From the NCBI GenBank assembly GCA_024653875.1, contig JANLHE010000192.1, positions 1 to 64,000 on the forward strand: a stretch of 64,000 nucleotides of DNA. The letters are read 5' to 3'. Position numbers and translations under genes: made by a program. Under the pieces are notes generated by a model that worked only from the letters and a program-made list of their open reading frames with translations, made no database searches and was not told the DNA's origin. This DNA is from Acidobacteriota bacterium (GTDB taxonomy: Bacteria > Acidobacteriota > Vicinamibacteria > Vicinamibacterales > SCN-69-37). Shown here piece by piece: positions 34,342-40,845 of this stretch (the first letter of the stretch is position 1; each line of letters opens with the position of its first letter).

Positions 34342-34749
34342 ATGAGAATCCACGCGCAGCGACGGTCGCACGACTGCGGCGTGGCGGCATTGGCGTCGTT
34401 CATCGGGACTGCCTACGAGGACGCCTATGTGGCAGCAGCAGCGGCGTCTCCGCGCTTCCTGCAACGGCAAGGGTTGACCATCAAGGAACTGCTGCGAATG
34501 TCAGCGGCCTTCGGGCGGCCCTTGGTGCAGCTCCATTGGCGCAAGGTGGACGTGGATGAGCATGTCGGGATTCTCGGGGTGAACTGGCACAAGTCCCAAT
34601 GGAAGCGGCACGGGGCCACGGGGCATTGGGTGATTCTGCGGGCCGGCACCATCATCGATCCTTCGGGGCCGTCGTTTGACGACGCCACCGACTACCTGGT
34701 GACAAACAAGGGCCGCGTGGGGACGCTGCTCATGGAGGCCATGCGATGA
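34342..34749 (+). CDS. C39-like papain-fold cysteine peptidase
   Basis: A 135-residue protein with the compact C39-like pattern: Cys12 in HDCGVAALASFIG, His95 in GHWVILR and Asp106 in IIDPSG. In C39 peptidases these form the catalytic triad; related proteins cut leader peptides or act on ubiquitin-like or peptide bonds. The protein is a minimal domain with no export signal. It begins soon after the tnpB left end, whose insertion separated it from the phosphoesterase. The stop overlaps the next gene as ATGA. The substrate is unknown. Confidence 0.7.
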   Translation: MRIHAQRRSHDCGVAALASFIGTAYEDAYVAAAAASPRFLQRQGLTIKELLRMSAAFGRPLVQLHWRKVDVDEHVGILGVNWHKSQWKRHGATGHWVILRAGTIIDPSGPSFDDATDYLVTNKGRVGTLLMEAMR

Positions 34750-34946
34750 AGGCAAAGGAATATCCAGCACTGGTAGACGCGCTCGACAGCGGCATCTTGT
34801 TTGGCCTCTCGCGGGCCGACAAACACGCCTCGGACCCGCTGACAGAAGCCCAGCGCGACCGCGTGGCGGAACACGTCAACCGCGAAGTGCTGAATGCGAT
34901 CTGCGAACGGTTCGACTTTGAGGATCAGCACGACGAAACCCCCTGA
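34746..34946 (+). CDS. Small acidic protein of unknown function
   Basis: A 66-residue product in an ATGA overlap with the peptidase gene. It is charged and helical (KEYPALVDALDSGILFGLSR, DPLTEAQRDRVAEHV) with no known motif. It is the last gene before the terminator that ends this operon. Confidence 0.5.
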   Translation: MKAKEYPALVDALDSGILFGLSRADKHASDPLTEAQRDRVAEHVNREVLNAICERFDFEDQHDETP

Positions 34947-34962
34947 GACGGGGGGCTTTGTG
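34935..34962 (+). terminator. Rho-independent-like terminator ending the late operon
   Basis: CCCCC at 34939-34943 pairs with GGGGG at 34950-34955 across a TGAGAC loop, followed by CTTTG. The stem is strong and the T tract is short. It lies at the stop of the last late gene and before the regulatory gap. Confidence 0.6.
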
Positions 34963-35282
34963 ATACAGCCGGCGGTATCACTCGTGCGACGTGATAGGGC
35001 CGACGATATCAATGTCACGTTTGTGGACGGAAAAACATAGCAGTTTTTGCGTCAAGTCTGACACGAATAATACCCACTTTTTGTGTCAGGAGTTTAGGAT
35101 TCTCGCCTGTTCATTATTAATGAACAGGGCCACGTTTGTGGGGTGATTCGGGCCGCCCAACGCGCCGTATGAGTGCGGGGCCGCTCTGCCTGGGTAATAC
35201 CGGGCACACCCCATTCCCGATGATTGACGCAGCACGATTCCCGATTACAGGGTTTGTAATACCGACTACGGAGAGTGACGTA
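34963..35282. promoter_or_regulatory. Regulatory gap: promoter-like and operator-like sites
   Basis: Gene-free region of about 320 bases. It has a possible promoter (TTTTTG at 35044-35049, 18 bases, TAATAC at 35068-35073) whose -10 is flanked by CTGACAC (35058-35064) and its mirror GTGTCAG (35083-35089). It also has a perfect palindrome at 35106-35128 with 11-base arms (CCTGTTCATTA / TAATGAACAGG) around one T. CCACGTTTGTGG appears just after it and CACGTTTGTGG-like sequence before it. These look like operators for a phage or host regulator that controls the DUF1599-like gene. Confidence 0.5.
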
Positions 35283-35591
35283 ATGGCAGCGAGCGAAGGC
35301 GATCCGGGATTCCTCAAGGCGCTTGATGAACTGAGGGAACTCCATAAAAGCAAGGGCGGCGACTATGCCGATAAGGCAGACCCGCTGCGCAATTACGCCG
35401 TGAGCGCCACGGACAACGGCCTCCCCGCATGGCGGGCGGCACAGGTGCGTCTGAGCGAGAAGTACCACCGCTTGGTGAACCTGACCCTAGACGGCCGCGC
35501 GCCCAATCACGAAAGCGTGGACGACACGCTCATGGACCTGGCCGCGCTGGCGCTGATCGTGCGGTCGCTGCGGACGCGAGAATCCCGCTAA
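35283..35591 (+). CDS. DUF1599/MazG-like nucleotide pyrophosphohydrolase-type protein
   Basis: A 102-residue protein from ATG 35283 with GGAGAG seven bases upstream. The all-helical sequence contains KGGDYADKADPLRNYAVSA, then RLSEKYHRLVNL and ESVDDTLMDLAALALIVRSL. This pattern (DY...DPL.N, K..RL, DTL.DLA) is shared by phage DUF1599-like proteins related to MazG NTP pyrophosphohydrolases, known to act on nucleotides or be linked to modified bases. It is a single gene between the late terminator and the attachment site, with its own upstream operator-like sites. The exact nucleotide is not known. Confidence 0.6.
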   Translation: MAASEGDPGFLKALDELRELHKSKGGDYADKADPLRNYAVSATDNGLPAWRAAQVRLSEKYHRLVNLTLDGRAPNHESVDDTLMDLAALALIVRSLRTRESR

Positions 35592-35806
35592 CGTCCGATT
35601 GGCGGGGCGCTAGGGCTGCTACCGTGCCATTGGTGACACTGTGTGAACTATTCGGAATTGCCGAAGGGTTGCCCGCGCGAGATTGGGATCGTAGTCCTGC
35701 TACGATACAGGTGGTTCGTCTAAACCTTAAGGAGTCCGCGTGTCCTAAACTGGAGTCCTCGGCTGTAACTGACTGTTAACACATGGCTTCTGGTGAGGCC
35801 TCTCGC
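35592..35806. promoter_or_regulatory. attP left arm with repeated integrase-arm-like words
   Basis: No gene is seen. The stretch contains GGAGTCC twice at 35731-35737 and 35752-35758, 21 bases apart (two helical turns), and GTCCTAAA at 35742-35749, which recurs at 35989-35996 on the other side of the core. There is also a perfect inverted repeat ATCGTAG/CTACGAT (35688-35706, loop 5). These are candidate integrase arm or excisionase sites. Confidence 0.45.
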
Positions 35807-35851
35807 TTCACACGGCGGTGGTCGCAGGTTCGAGTCCTGCAGCGCCCACCA
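35807..35851 (+). other. attP core: 3' half of tRNA-Val(CAC)
   Basis: The sequence reads as the anticodon loop TTCACAC (anticodon CAC), a variable region, a T arm with stem GCAGG (35824-35828) and CCTGC (35836-35840) around TTCGAGT, acceptor strand AGCGCCC, A73 and CCA. No matching 5' half lies just before it, and the upstream bases do not pair as an anticodon stem. This is the usual look of a phage attachment core that rebuilds the host tRNA on integration. It lies 141 bases from the integrase stop. Confidence 0.85.
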
Positions 35852-35991
35852 ACCAATCACTCCAATTCACTCAATAAATAAGGTGATTCCGCTCGGCGGC
35901 GTCGCGTCGTGTGCGTGTGAAATCGTTTTGTAACGCTTTCGCATGTCTCATAATTGCTCAATGTTTCTCATTGTGTGCCGGACCGGTCGTC
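35852..35991. promoter_or_regulatory. attP right arm / integrase 3' flank
   Basis: Gene-free. It is more AT-rich than its neighbours, with repeated CTCATAATTG and CTCATTGTG-like words and a copy of GTCCTAAA at its right end overlapping the integrase stop. Likely the second attP arm; no terminator was recognised. Confidence 0.4.
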
Positions 35992-37227
35992 CTAAAATGT
36001 CGTCCTCGTGCGGTGCCGCCGGCGCGCCAAGCACGCGGCACAGTGGCGATACTTGGCCTGCGCCGTGATCGGGACCCGGCAACTCGCGCGCCAGCACTGG
36101 CCTGGAGACCACGGAACCCCGGCGCGCTGGGCCGGCAGGACTGGGCCGGCGGCGGCCGGCGCCGCGGGGAAGGTCTGCCCGAGGCGCGCGCCTTTCTGCT
36201 CGAGCGCACGTTGCATGGCGCGCATGACGTACCGCTCGGTCGTCTGGCGGTTCCCGTGGCGCATCAGGGCCTTCGCCAGGTCGAGATCGTCGGTGAGGTC
36301 GAAGACAACCGTGCCGAAGGAGTGGCGCAGGTCGTAGGGCCGCACAGGGGCCGTCACGCCGGCGCGGCGCGCGGCCAGCGTGAAGGACTTGTAGAGCGAG
36401 GACCGACTGAACGGCCCCCAACACTTCAAGCGGGCGAACTCGCGGAAGGCGTCCACGGCGGCCGGCATCAAGGGCAGCACGCCGCCAGGCACCCCGGCGC
36501 CCTTCTGCCGCCGCGGGAGGCGAATCAGACCCCGCTCGAGGTCCACGTCAGCCGACGTCAAGTGGACCAACTGGGCGGGCGGCAGGCCGGAGTAGGCCAG
36601 GACCCGGACCCGCGCCTTGGTTTGGGATCCGCGCGGCCGCGTCTGCCCGTGCACAGGGCGTCCCACGTCGGGCATGTGCGCGATAATGCGCTCGATCGTG
36701 GGGTAGTCCAGGTCCCGGGCGACCGGGTCGGGCTCGCGGATTTCATCGACATCCCGCACCGGATTGGGCGCCCGCTTGCCGTCGAGGACGGTCCAGAGGT
36801 TGCTGAGGGCCCGCAGCCGCTTGTTGATGGTGCCGGGGCCAACCGGCCGGGGATCGTGGGCACTCCGAGGGGCGATCGCCCAGCGGTCCCGTGCCTCGCG
36901 GATATCGATCGGCCGAATGGCGTCCCGCGGCCGCGTGCCGAAGAGGGCAATCCATCGGGTGATGTCGGCCACGCGCTGGGCGTACGTAGGCATCGTTTGG
37001 ACCGCGCGCAGGTAGCGCCGGGCGTCGCCTTCGAATGTGCCCTGGTTGGCCCGTTGCTTCCGCGTGATCCGCAGGTGCGCCTGTTGATCCGCGCGCCAGG
37101 CGACCATGACGGACATGGGCGTGTGCAGTGGAAAGGTCTGTTTGAAAGGCGTGAGTCCACGGCCTCGAGAGACGACGGCCCGCCAGCCAGCGCCGTACCG
37201 GTAGATGCCGCGGGCGCCTGTGGGCAT
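35992..37227 (-). CDS. int: Tyrosine recombinase integrase
   Basis: A 411-residue integrase facing the attachment core. The N-terminal part has a core-binding helical region (DITRWIALFGTRPRDAIRPI, TINKRLRALSNLW). The catalytic part shows Lys242 (RRQKGAG), Arg301 in YDLRHSFGT, His324 in LMRHGN and Tyr333 in TTERYVM. The first catalytic Arg, normally in a GLR word, is replaced: the sequence reads AYSGLPPAQLVHL with Pro216. The C terminus carries an extra Cys-bearing tail. Its start shares one base with the stop of the lipoprotein gene upstream, so it is read from the repressor/lipoprotein side. Confidence 0.85.
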   Translation of the reverse strand: MPTGARGIYRYGAGWRAVVSRGRGLTPFKQTFPLHTPMSVMVAWRADQQAHLRITRKQRANQGTFEGDARRYLRAVQTMPTYAQRVADITRWIALFGTRPRDAIRPIDIREARDRWAIAPRSAHDPRPVGPGTINKRLRALSNLWTVLDGKRAPNPVRDVDEIREPDPVARDLDYPTIERIIAHMPDVGRPVHGQTRPRGSQTKARVRVLAYSGLPPAQLVHLTSADVDLERGLIRLPRRQKGAGVPGGVLPLMPAAVDAFREFARLKCWGPFSRSSLYKSFTLAARRAGVTAPVRPYDLRHSFGTVVFDLTDDLDLAKALMRHGNRQTTERYVMRAMQRALEQKGARLGQTFPAAPAAAGPVLPAQRAGVPWSPGQCWRASCRVPITAQAKYRHCAACLARRRHRTRTTF

Positions 37228-37751
37228 TACTTCGTCATCGTGAACGTGTGGTTCACCGTCACAATGCCTAAGCCATTTGTGCGCTCATCCCGTCGGAACA
37301 CGTTCCAGCTTTCGCCGACGGTCCCGGTCATGGCGGACCCGTTGACCGTCGCGGTCACGCTCCGCGCGAAGAGGATTACGTCGCGCTGTTGGCCATTGCA
37401 GGTGGCCTGGTAGCCGCCCGGTTCACACGTGGCGACATTGAGACTGATCGTGCCGTCGCCCGCCGTGCCGGTGTAGGTGCAGCTTTGCCCGGTGTTTTGT
37501 GACCCAGCCGTCGCGGCCAAGGTGGCGCCCGTCTGCGTGAGGGCCAGGGTGTAGCGGTCCGATCCCCCGTTGGACTGCTGGAACAACGCCAAGCACTCGC
37601 CGCCGGTGACGCTCACCTGCGTGACGTTGCCCGTCCAGACGCCTGCGACCTGCGAGATGGTCGGCGTGGGCGCCGCAGGGCTGCCGCCACCACCGCACCC
37701 GAGGGCCGCAGGGAACACGACGAGGAGAAGCGCGATCGTGCGTTTCATCAT
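37227..37751 (-). CDS. Secreted lipoprotein, likely lysogenic conversion gene
   Basis: A 174-residue protein with a lipoprotein signal: MMKRTIALLLVVFPAALGC, lipobox Cys19 followed by a Gly run and SPAAPTPT. The mature part is a small beta domain (QVAGVWTGNVTQVSV, YTLALTQTGATLAAT, CTYTGTAGDGTISL) with four Cys. The CGGGGSPAAPTPT linker style is common in Acidobacteriota proteins, a host hint. It lies between the repressor and the integrase in the same direction, a place where phages keep genes expressed in the lysogen. A surface role, such as superinfection exclusion, is possible but not shown. Confidence 0.7.
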   Translation of the reverse strand: MMKRTIALLLVVFPAALGCGGGGSPAAPTPTISQVAGVWTGNVTQVSVTGGECLALFQQSNGGSDRYTLALTQTGATLAATAGSQNTGQSCTYTGTAGDGTISLNVATCEPGGYQATCNGQQRDVILFARSVTATVNGSAMTGTVGESWNVFRRDERTNGLGIVTVNHTFTMTK

Positions 37752-37843
37752 CCAGTCTCCTTTAAAAACTGATCCAGTAAGCGATTCACGATTTCAGCCA
37801 AGACGCTGTTCCTCTGCGTGAGGGCCTCGAGCTTCGCGTGCAT
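37748..37843 (-). CDS. Possible 31-residue helical peptide
   Basis: A short ORF beginning MHAKLEALTQRNSVLAEI, overlapping the repressor end in another frame by 50 bases and ending four bases into the lipoprotein gene. The heptad-like Leu/Val pattern looks like a leucine zipper. It may be a real peptide or an out-of-frame tail of the repressor reached by frameshift. The evidence is weak. Confidence 0.25.
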   Translation of the reverse strand: MHAKLEALTQRNSVLAEIVNRLLDQFLKETG

Positions 37844-38444
37844 GGCTTTCGATGAGGAGGCCGAGTTGGATGCAGGCTTCCCGTAGCACGCGAACGTCGT
37901 GTTCGAGGGTGGTAATTCTGTCGGCGTCGGAACGAGTCTGATCGTGCGATGGCTCACCGTTGGCGCCCTCCTGGATATTGCGCGCAAGGGAGGCCACCGG
38001 TGCAAGGGTTGATCTGTCTGCTGGGGAGGTGCCATAGGGGTGCCCGTCCTGGGTGTCGTCGTGCGGTGACGTGGACGACAAAGCAGACAGCATGACTGTG
38101 ACAGCCGCAGTCGCACGTGCCTCGACCTGATGTTGCACGTGGGCGTGATAGTCCGGATATGCCCGGATCAAGATGTCATCGACCGTTACGCGCAACGCGA
38201 CGGCCACCGCCATCAGGTTGGGAAGCGCGAGGGCGCCGCGCCGGTCGTTTTCCCAGTCACTGATGATCTGCGATTTCCGGCCCAACGCCTTTGCCAGTTT
38301 CACTTGCGTGGGGAAGCCTGCCTCTTTCCGCAGTTCAGCGATGACCTCCCCTAGCGTCGGCACCCCCAGAGGATAGGTCTTGGAAAAAAAAGTCGCAAGG
38401 GCGTAAATGCTTGATTCGCTAGAGGTTACGTGCGTTGCCTTCAT
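37794..38444 (-). CDS. CI-like repressor with XRE helix-turn-helix
   Basis: A 216-residue DNA-binding protein. Residues 31-92 form an XRE domain (LGEVIAELRKEAGF, KLAKALGRKSQIISDWEND, LPNLMAVAVALRVTVDDIL). The rest is a variable linker and a helical C terminus (TTLEHDVRVLREACIQLGLL) probably for dimers. There is no S24 autocleavage motif, so induction would not be by the LexA/CI route. It is divergent from a cro-like gene with shared operator words between them, the standard layout of a temperate switch. The start used is the ATG at 38444, without a clear ribosome site; a leaderless message is possible. Confidence 0.75.
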   Translation of the reverse strand: MKATHVTSSESSIYALATFFSKTYPLGVPTLGEVIAELRKEAGFPTQVKLAKALGRKSQIISDWENDRRGALALPNLMAVAVALRVTVDDILIRAYPDYHAHVQHQVEARATAAVTVMLSALSSTSPHDDTQDGHPYGTSPADRSTLAPVASLARNIQEGANGEPSHDQTRSDADRITTLEHDVRVLREACIQLGLLIESHAREARGPHAEEQRLG

Positions 38445-38515
38445 GGGCGCCCCAAAGGTGACTGAAAAAGACGTTGACGCATAACGTGATAGCGCGTATA
38501 ACAGGAAAAGACGTT
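38445..38515. promoter_or_regulatory. Repressor/cro switch region with promoter and operator words
   Basis: The 71-base divergent gap holds a sigma70-type promoter for the cro-like gene: TTGACG at 38474-38479, 17 bases, TATAAC at 38497-38502. The word AAAAGACGTT occurs twice (38466-38475 and 38506-38515). The -35 lies in an inverted repeat ACGTT (38471-38475) / AACGT (38483-38487). These are candidate operator half sites. Confidence 0.65.
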
Positions 38516-38782
38516 ATGCCCCTCACTCGAAAACAACTTCAAGCCCTGCGCGCCACGGTGCCGGCCACCGGCAACCGGGTCCGCCTGGCCCGCAAGCTGA
38601 TGGGCTGGACCCAGGTGGAACTGGCCGCGGCCGCGGGGTTGCAGCAGCCCTACGTTTCGGCGGTGGAGCGGGGGCGGTATTCCGTGGAGGTCCGTAACGC
38701 GTGGCCGCTGGCGGTCGTCTTCGGCTGTTCCATTGAAGACCTCTTTTGCCCCGATGGCGTGAAGGCCAAGGTCGCGTCATGA
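38516..38782 (+). CDS. Cro-like XRE regulator
   Basis: An 88-residue protein from ATG 38516 with AGGAAAAG upstream; a TTG farther up is not used because it lies in the promoter. Residues 18-75 are an XRE domain (GNRVRLARKLMGWTQVELAA, GLQQPYVSAVERGRYSVEV, PLAVVFGCSIEDLF). It is the first gene of the long rightward early operon and is divergent from the cI-like gene. By analogy with other phages it would repress the lysogenic promoter. Its stop overlaps a following ATG as ATGA. Confidence 0.75.
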   Translation: MPLTRKQLQALRATVPATGNRVRLARKLMGWTQVELAAAAGLQQPYVSAVERGRYSVEVRNAWPLAVVFGCSIEDLFCPDGVKAKVAS

Positions 38783-38913
38783 GGGGCCTCCTGCAGCGCG
38801 GCCAGGGCCTTGCGCAGTTCTGTCGCGCAGCGGTCGCGCTCGGCCAGCGCCTCGAGCAGGTCGGCCTGCGCCAGCGAGACGCGACGGGCGGCGATGAGTG
38901 TGTTCGTCAACAT
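38650..38913 (-). CDS. Possible opposite-strand helical protein
   Basis: An 87-codon ORF (MLTNTLIAARRVSLAQADLL, then EALAERDRCATELRKALAAL) with codon use like real genes in its first 55 codons. It overlaps the cro-like gene and the rightward ORF at 38779 on the other strand. No ribosome site is seen. Only one of the two strands is likely used in 38779-38913; I cannot decide firmly. Confidence 0.3.
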   Translation of the reverse strand: MLTNTLIAARRVSLAQADLLEALAERDRCATELRKALAALQEAPHDATLAFTPSGQKRSSMEQPKTTASGHALRTSTEYRPRSTAET

Positions 38914-38973
38914 GGCGCCAGTTTCGAACGGCCGGCGCTGTCCATTCCAGTCCATTCCCTGATCGGAGGTTGA
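38779..38973 (+). CDS. Small ORF coupled to cro-like gene, function unknown
   Basis: A 64-codon ORF in an ATGA overlap with the cro-like gene; its last codons form the GGAGG ribosome site of the next gene. The product (MRGLLQRGQGLAQFCRAAVA) is Arg/Gly-rich without a known motif. The operon spacing favours it, while composition leaves the opposite-strand ORF as a rival. Confidence 0.4.
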   Translation: MRGLLQRGQGLAQFCRAAVALGQRLEQVGLRQRDATGGDECVRQHGASFERPALSIPVHSLIGG

Positions 38974-38975
38974 CG

Positions 38976-39350
38976 GTGATCTGCTTCCTTGGCGCGTCAC
39001 AGCGGGCTCCGATGGATGCCGAGTGCATTGCCATGATCGAACTGGCGCTGCTGCGGGCGGGGTATTCCAAGAAAGCGGCGGCGGCCGATGTTGGGAAGGA
39101 CCCGTCGCAGTTCGCGCGGGACCTAGGCGGCGGGCTGTTGCGCTTGCGGGACTTGATCCGGCTGCGGTCGGAGTTCTGGACGGAGTTCGTGCCGCTGTTG
39201 GGCACCCGCTACGGGCTGCAGGTCACCAGCGAGGATGCGGCCACGCGCGCCATGACGGACCTGTGCGATCTCATGGGCCGGCTGGCGCGGCAGATGCGGC
39301 CCGTGTCGATGTCGCTTCCTGTTTCAACCAGAAAGGACCGTGTGTCATGA
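38976..39350 (+). CDS. Possible DNA-binding early regulator
   Basis: A 124-residue protein from GTG 38976, seven bases after GGAGG; upstream in-frame codons lie inside the previous ORF. The core IAMIELALLRAGYSKKAAAA then DVGKDPSQFARDLGG looks like a helix-turn-helix, followed by RLRDLIRLRSEFWTEFVPLL. Early position next to cro suggests a regulator of the CII or antitermination kind, but no family is recognised. Confidence 0.5.
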   Translation: MICFLGASQRAPMDAECIAMIELALLRAGYSKKAAAADVGKDPSQFARDLGGGLLRLRDLIRLRSEFWTEFVPLLGTRYGLQVTSEDAATRAMTDLCDLMGRLARQMRPVSMSLPVSTRKDRVS

Positions 39351-39535
39351 CCGTTGTGTTCGCGCAAGTGTTCGCGCCCGTCATGTCCCCCTGCTGGCAA
39401 TACGCCTGGTCGGACTGGGAGTTCTGGTTCTACTCCTGCTGGATGTTCAACTACGACCTCGCCATTGGACTCGTGATGGCCGGCATGGTCGGCGCGTCCC
39501 TGTGGGCGGCGCGCGGTGGGTCAAAGGCCGCCTGA
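39347..39535 (+). CDS. Small membrane protein
   Basis: A 62-residue product in an ATGA overlap. It is Trp/Tyr-rich at the start (CWQYAWSDWEFWFYSCW) with a membrane helix YDLAIGLVMAGMVGASLWAA. No family is recognised; the role in the early operon is unknown. Confidence 0.5.
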   Translation: MTVVFAQVFAPVMSPCWQYAWSDWEFWFYSCWMFNYDLAIGLVMAGMVGASLWAARGGSKAA

Positions 39536-39774
39536 TGTCCTGGCCCTGTCACGAGCCGTTCCCTAAGGCCATGACGCCGCAGGACCTGATGCGCGCGCTC
39601 ACGATCAGCCGCGCGACCTACCAGCGCCGGGCGGTCGCTGGGGACTTTGACCGGTTCAAGGTGGCCACGCCCATCGGCGCCGCGATGTATTCGGGCGCCA
39701 AGGTGCAGCAGTGGATCGACGGGGTGCGCGTTCCGGTGACGCGCCACTTCGGCGCCGCACGGAGGTCCGCATGA
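39535..39774 (+). CDS. Excisionase/AlpA-like small DNA-binding protein
   Basis: A 79-residue protein starting at TGATG after the membrane gene. The core MTPQDLMRALTISRATYQRR, then AGDFDRFKVATPIGAAMYSG and KVQQWIDG has the winged-helix look of AlpA/MerR-type excisionases, where a short HTH is followed by a wing and a final helix. Known members bend DNA at att sites or activate promoters. It is in the early operon opposite the integrase, a sensible place for an excisionase. Confidence 0.55.
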   Translation: MSWPCHEPFPKAMTPQDLMRALTISRATYQRRAVAGDFDRFKVATPIGAAMYSGAKVQQWIDGVRVPVTRHFGAARRSA

Positions 39775-39992
39775 CGGCCTTCGCGTGGTGGCTCGGCATG
39801 GTGGTGGTCGAGTTCGGCCTGTGCATGGTGGCCGCGTTAGTGGCGAGCGCGTGGGGCTACCCGGAGGCGGCTGAGGCTTTCGTGCGCGCCGCTGTGGCGA
39901 TTGCAGGAATTGGCGTGGCGTCCTGTGTGGCGCTGGCCGTGTTCGTGCTGTGGGTTCGTGTCCGGCACTCTGAAGGGCAGGCGTCGTCGTGA
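39771..39992 (+). CDS. Small two-helix membrane protein
   Basis: A 73-residue protein in an ATGA overlap with two hydrophobic helices (FAWWLGMVVVEFGLCMVAAL, and AAVAIAGIGVASCVALAVFV) and a short polar C terminus. No family is recognised. It may act in host envelope takeover or superinfection control (inference). Confidence 0.5.
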   Translation: MTAFAWWLGMVVVEFGLCMVAALVASAWGYPEAAEAFVRAAVAIAGIGVASCVALAVFVLWVRVRHSEGQASS

Positions 39993-40441
39993 ACATCGCC
40001 CATGTGGAAGCCATCGCACTTCGCAAGGTTGGCGCACCTCTAAACTTCAAATGGTTTGCCTATGAGCGAATCGGCACCGATGCCATAAAGCTGACCGGGT
40101 GTGTGACCACTGAGGTCTATGCCAGCGGCCCGCGCAAGGGTCGTGCGAGATACGAGGGCGAGAAGGTTGTCGCCATCGTCACGGAGTCAGAGAAGCAGGC
40201 GGAGTGCGCCGCGTATGAAGCCGCCACGGGTAATTGTGGGCGGTGCATGGGCGAAGGCAAAGAGGTCGCGCGGGTTTCTGTTAGCGACGGCATAACTTAC
40301 CGGCCGTGTTTCACGTGTAGCGGCACTGGACAAAGTGCACAAGTTCGCGCTCGTGCGGGCGCTGGGCTCAGTGGTGACCAACGACTGAGAGCGGGCCAAA
40401 CACCCGCGAGTCCGCACGGGCCGATTAACAGGAGGGCGTGA
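39989..40441 (+). CDS. Protein with DnaJ-type CxxCxGxG zinc finger
   Basis: A 150-residue product from a GTG in a GTGA overlap. The first 80 residues are mixed alpha/beta (LNFKWFAYERIGTDAIKLTG). Residues about 82-113 hold two CxxCxGxG-type words (CGRCMGEGKE and CFTCSGTGQ), the zinc-binding repeat known from DnaJ. The C terminus is basic. Zinc binding is likely; the partner is unknown. Confidence 0.5.
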   Translation: MNIAHVEAIALRKVGAPLNFKWFAYERIGTDAIKLTGCVTTEVYASGPRKGRARYEGEKVVAIVTESEKQAECAAYEAATGNCGRCMGEGKEVARVSVSDGITYRPCFTCSGTGQSAQVRARAGAGLSGDQRLRAGQTPASPHGPINRRA

Positions 40442-40845
40442 TGGGTAGTTGCGATTCAATGGACGAGGTGCGGTTCGCGAAGCGGTCTGTCCTATGGGTG
40501 ATCCTCGTGCTGTTCGCCGTGTCAGTCGGCGGCTGGTTCCTGACACGAGCTGGGTCGATTGCGGATACAGCAGTCGTCCGTTACGAGGAGTTCCAGGAAA
40601 TCTATAACACCTGCCGGAAGATCGACACGGATCTCGCGACGGTGCGCGCCGTCCCGGAGGACGACCGGATGTTCGCGGCCTTCTCGAAAGCGGCGATGGT
40701 CGCGCAGAAGAAGCAGCAGCTTTCGCGATGGGTGGAGGAATACAACGCCAAGAGCCGCATGTGGAATCGTGCGCTCTGGAAATCCGACGCGCTGCCGTAT
40801 CAACTTAACGTCAACCAGTTCGCTAACTTCGGAGAGGTCAAATGA
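40441..40845 (+). CDS. Single-pass membrane protein with soluble domain
   Basis: A 134-residue protein starting at the ATG of a TGATG overlap. Residues 17-36 are a transmembrane helix (VLWVILVLFAVSVGGWFLTR). The outer part is helical (EEFQEIYNTCRKIDTDLATV, then VEEYNAKSRMWNRALWK). It overlaps the following lipoprotein gene as ATGA. The pair (inner-membrane protein plus lipoprotein) suggests they act together in the envelope. Confidence 0.55.
   Translation: MGSCDSMDEVRFAKRSVLWVILVLFAVSVGGWFLTRAGSIADTAVVRYEEFQEIYNTCRKIDTDLATVRAVPEDDRMFAAFSKAAMVAQKKQQLSRWVEEYNAKSRMWNRALWKSDALPYQLNVNQFANFGEVK

Noticed and set aside
35605..35851. A split tRNA or tRNA with intron, because GGGCGCT at 35605 could pair with AGCGCCC at 35841.
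   Set aside because: No D arm follows GGGCGCT and no anticodon 5' stem precedes TTCACAC. A seven-base match is likely by chance in this GC-rich DNA, and an attP core next to an integrase explains the 3' half.
35605..35851. A small tmRNA ending in the same T arm.
   Set aside because: The usual 5' element (GG.TTCGAC) and a tag reading frame are missing.
35911..37413. A 500-codon rightward ORF.
   Set aside because: It is the mirror of the integrase gene; the product is Arg/Gly/Pro-rich without a fold, while the leftward frame has clear integrase motifs.
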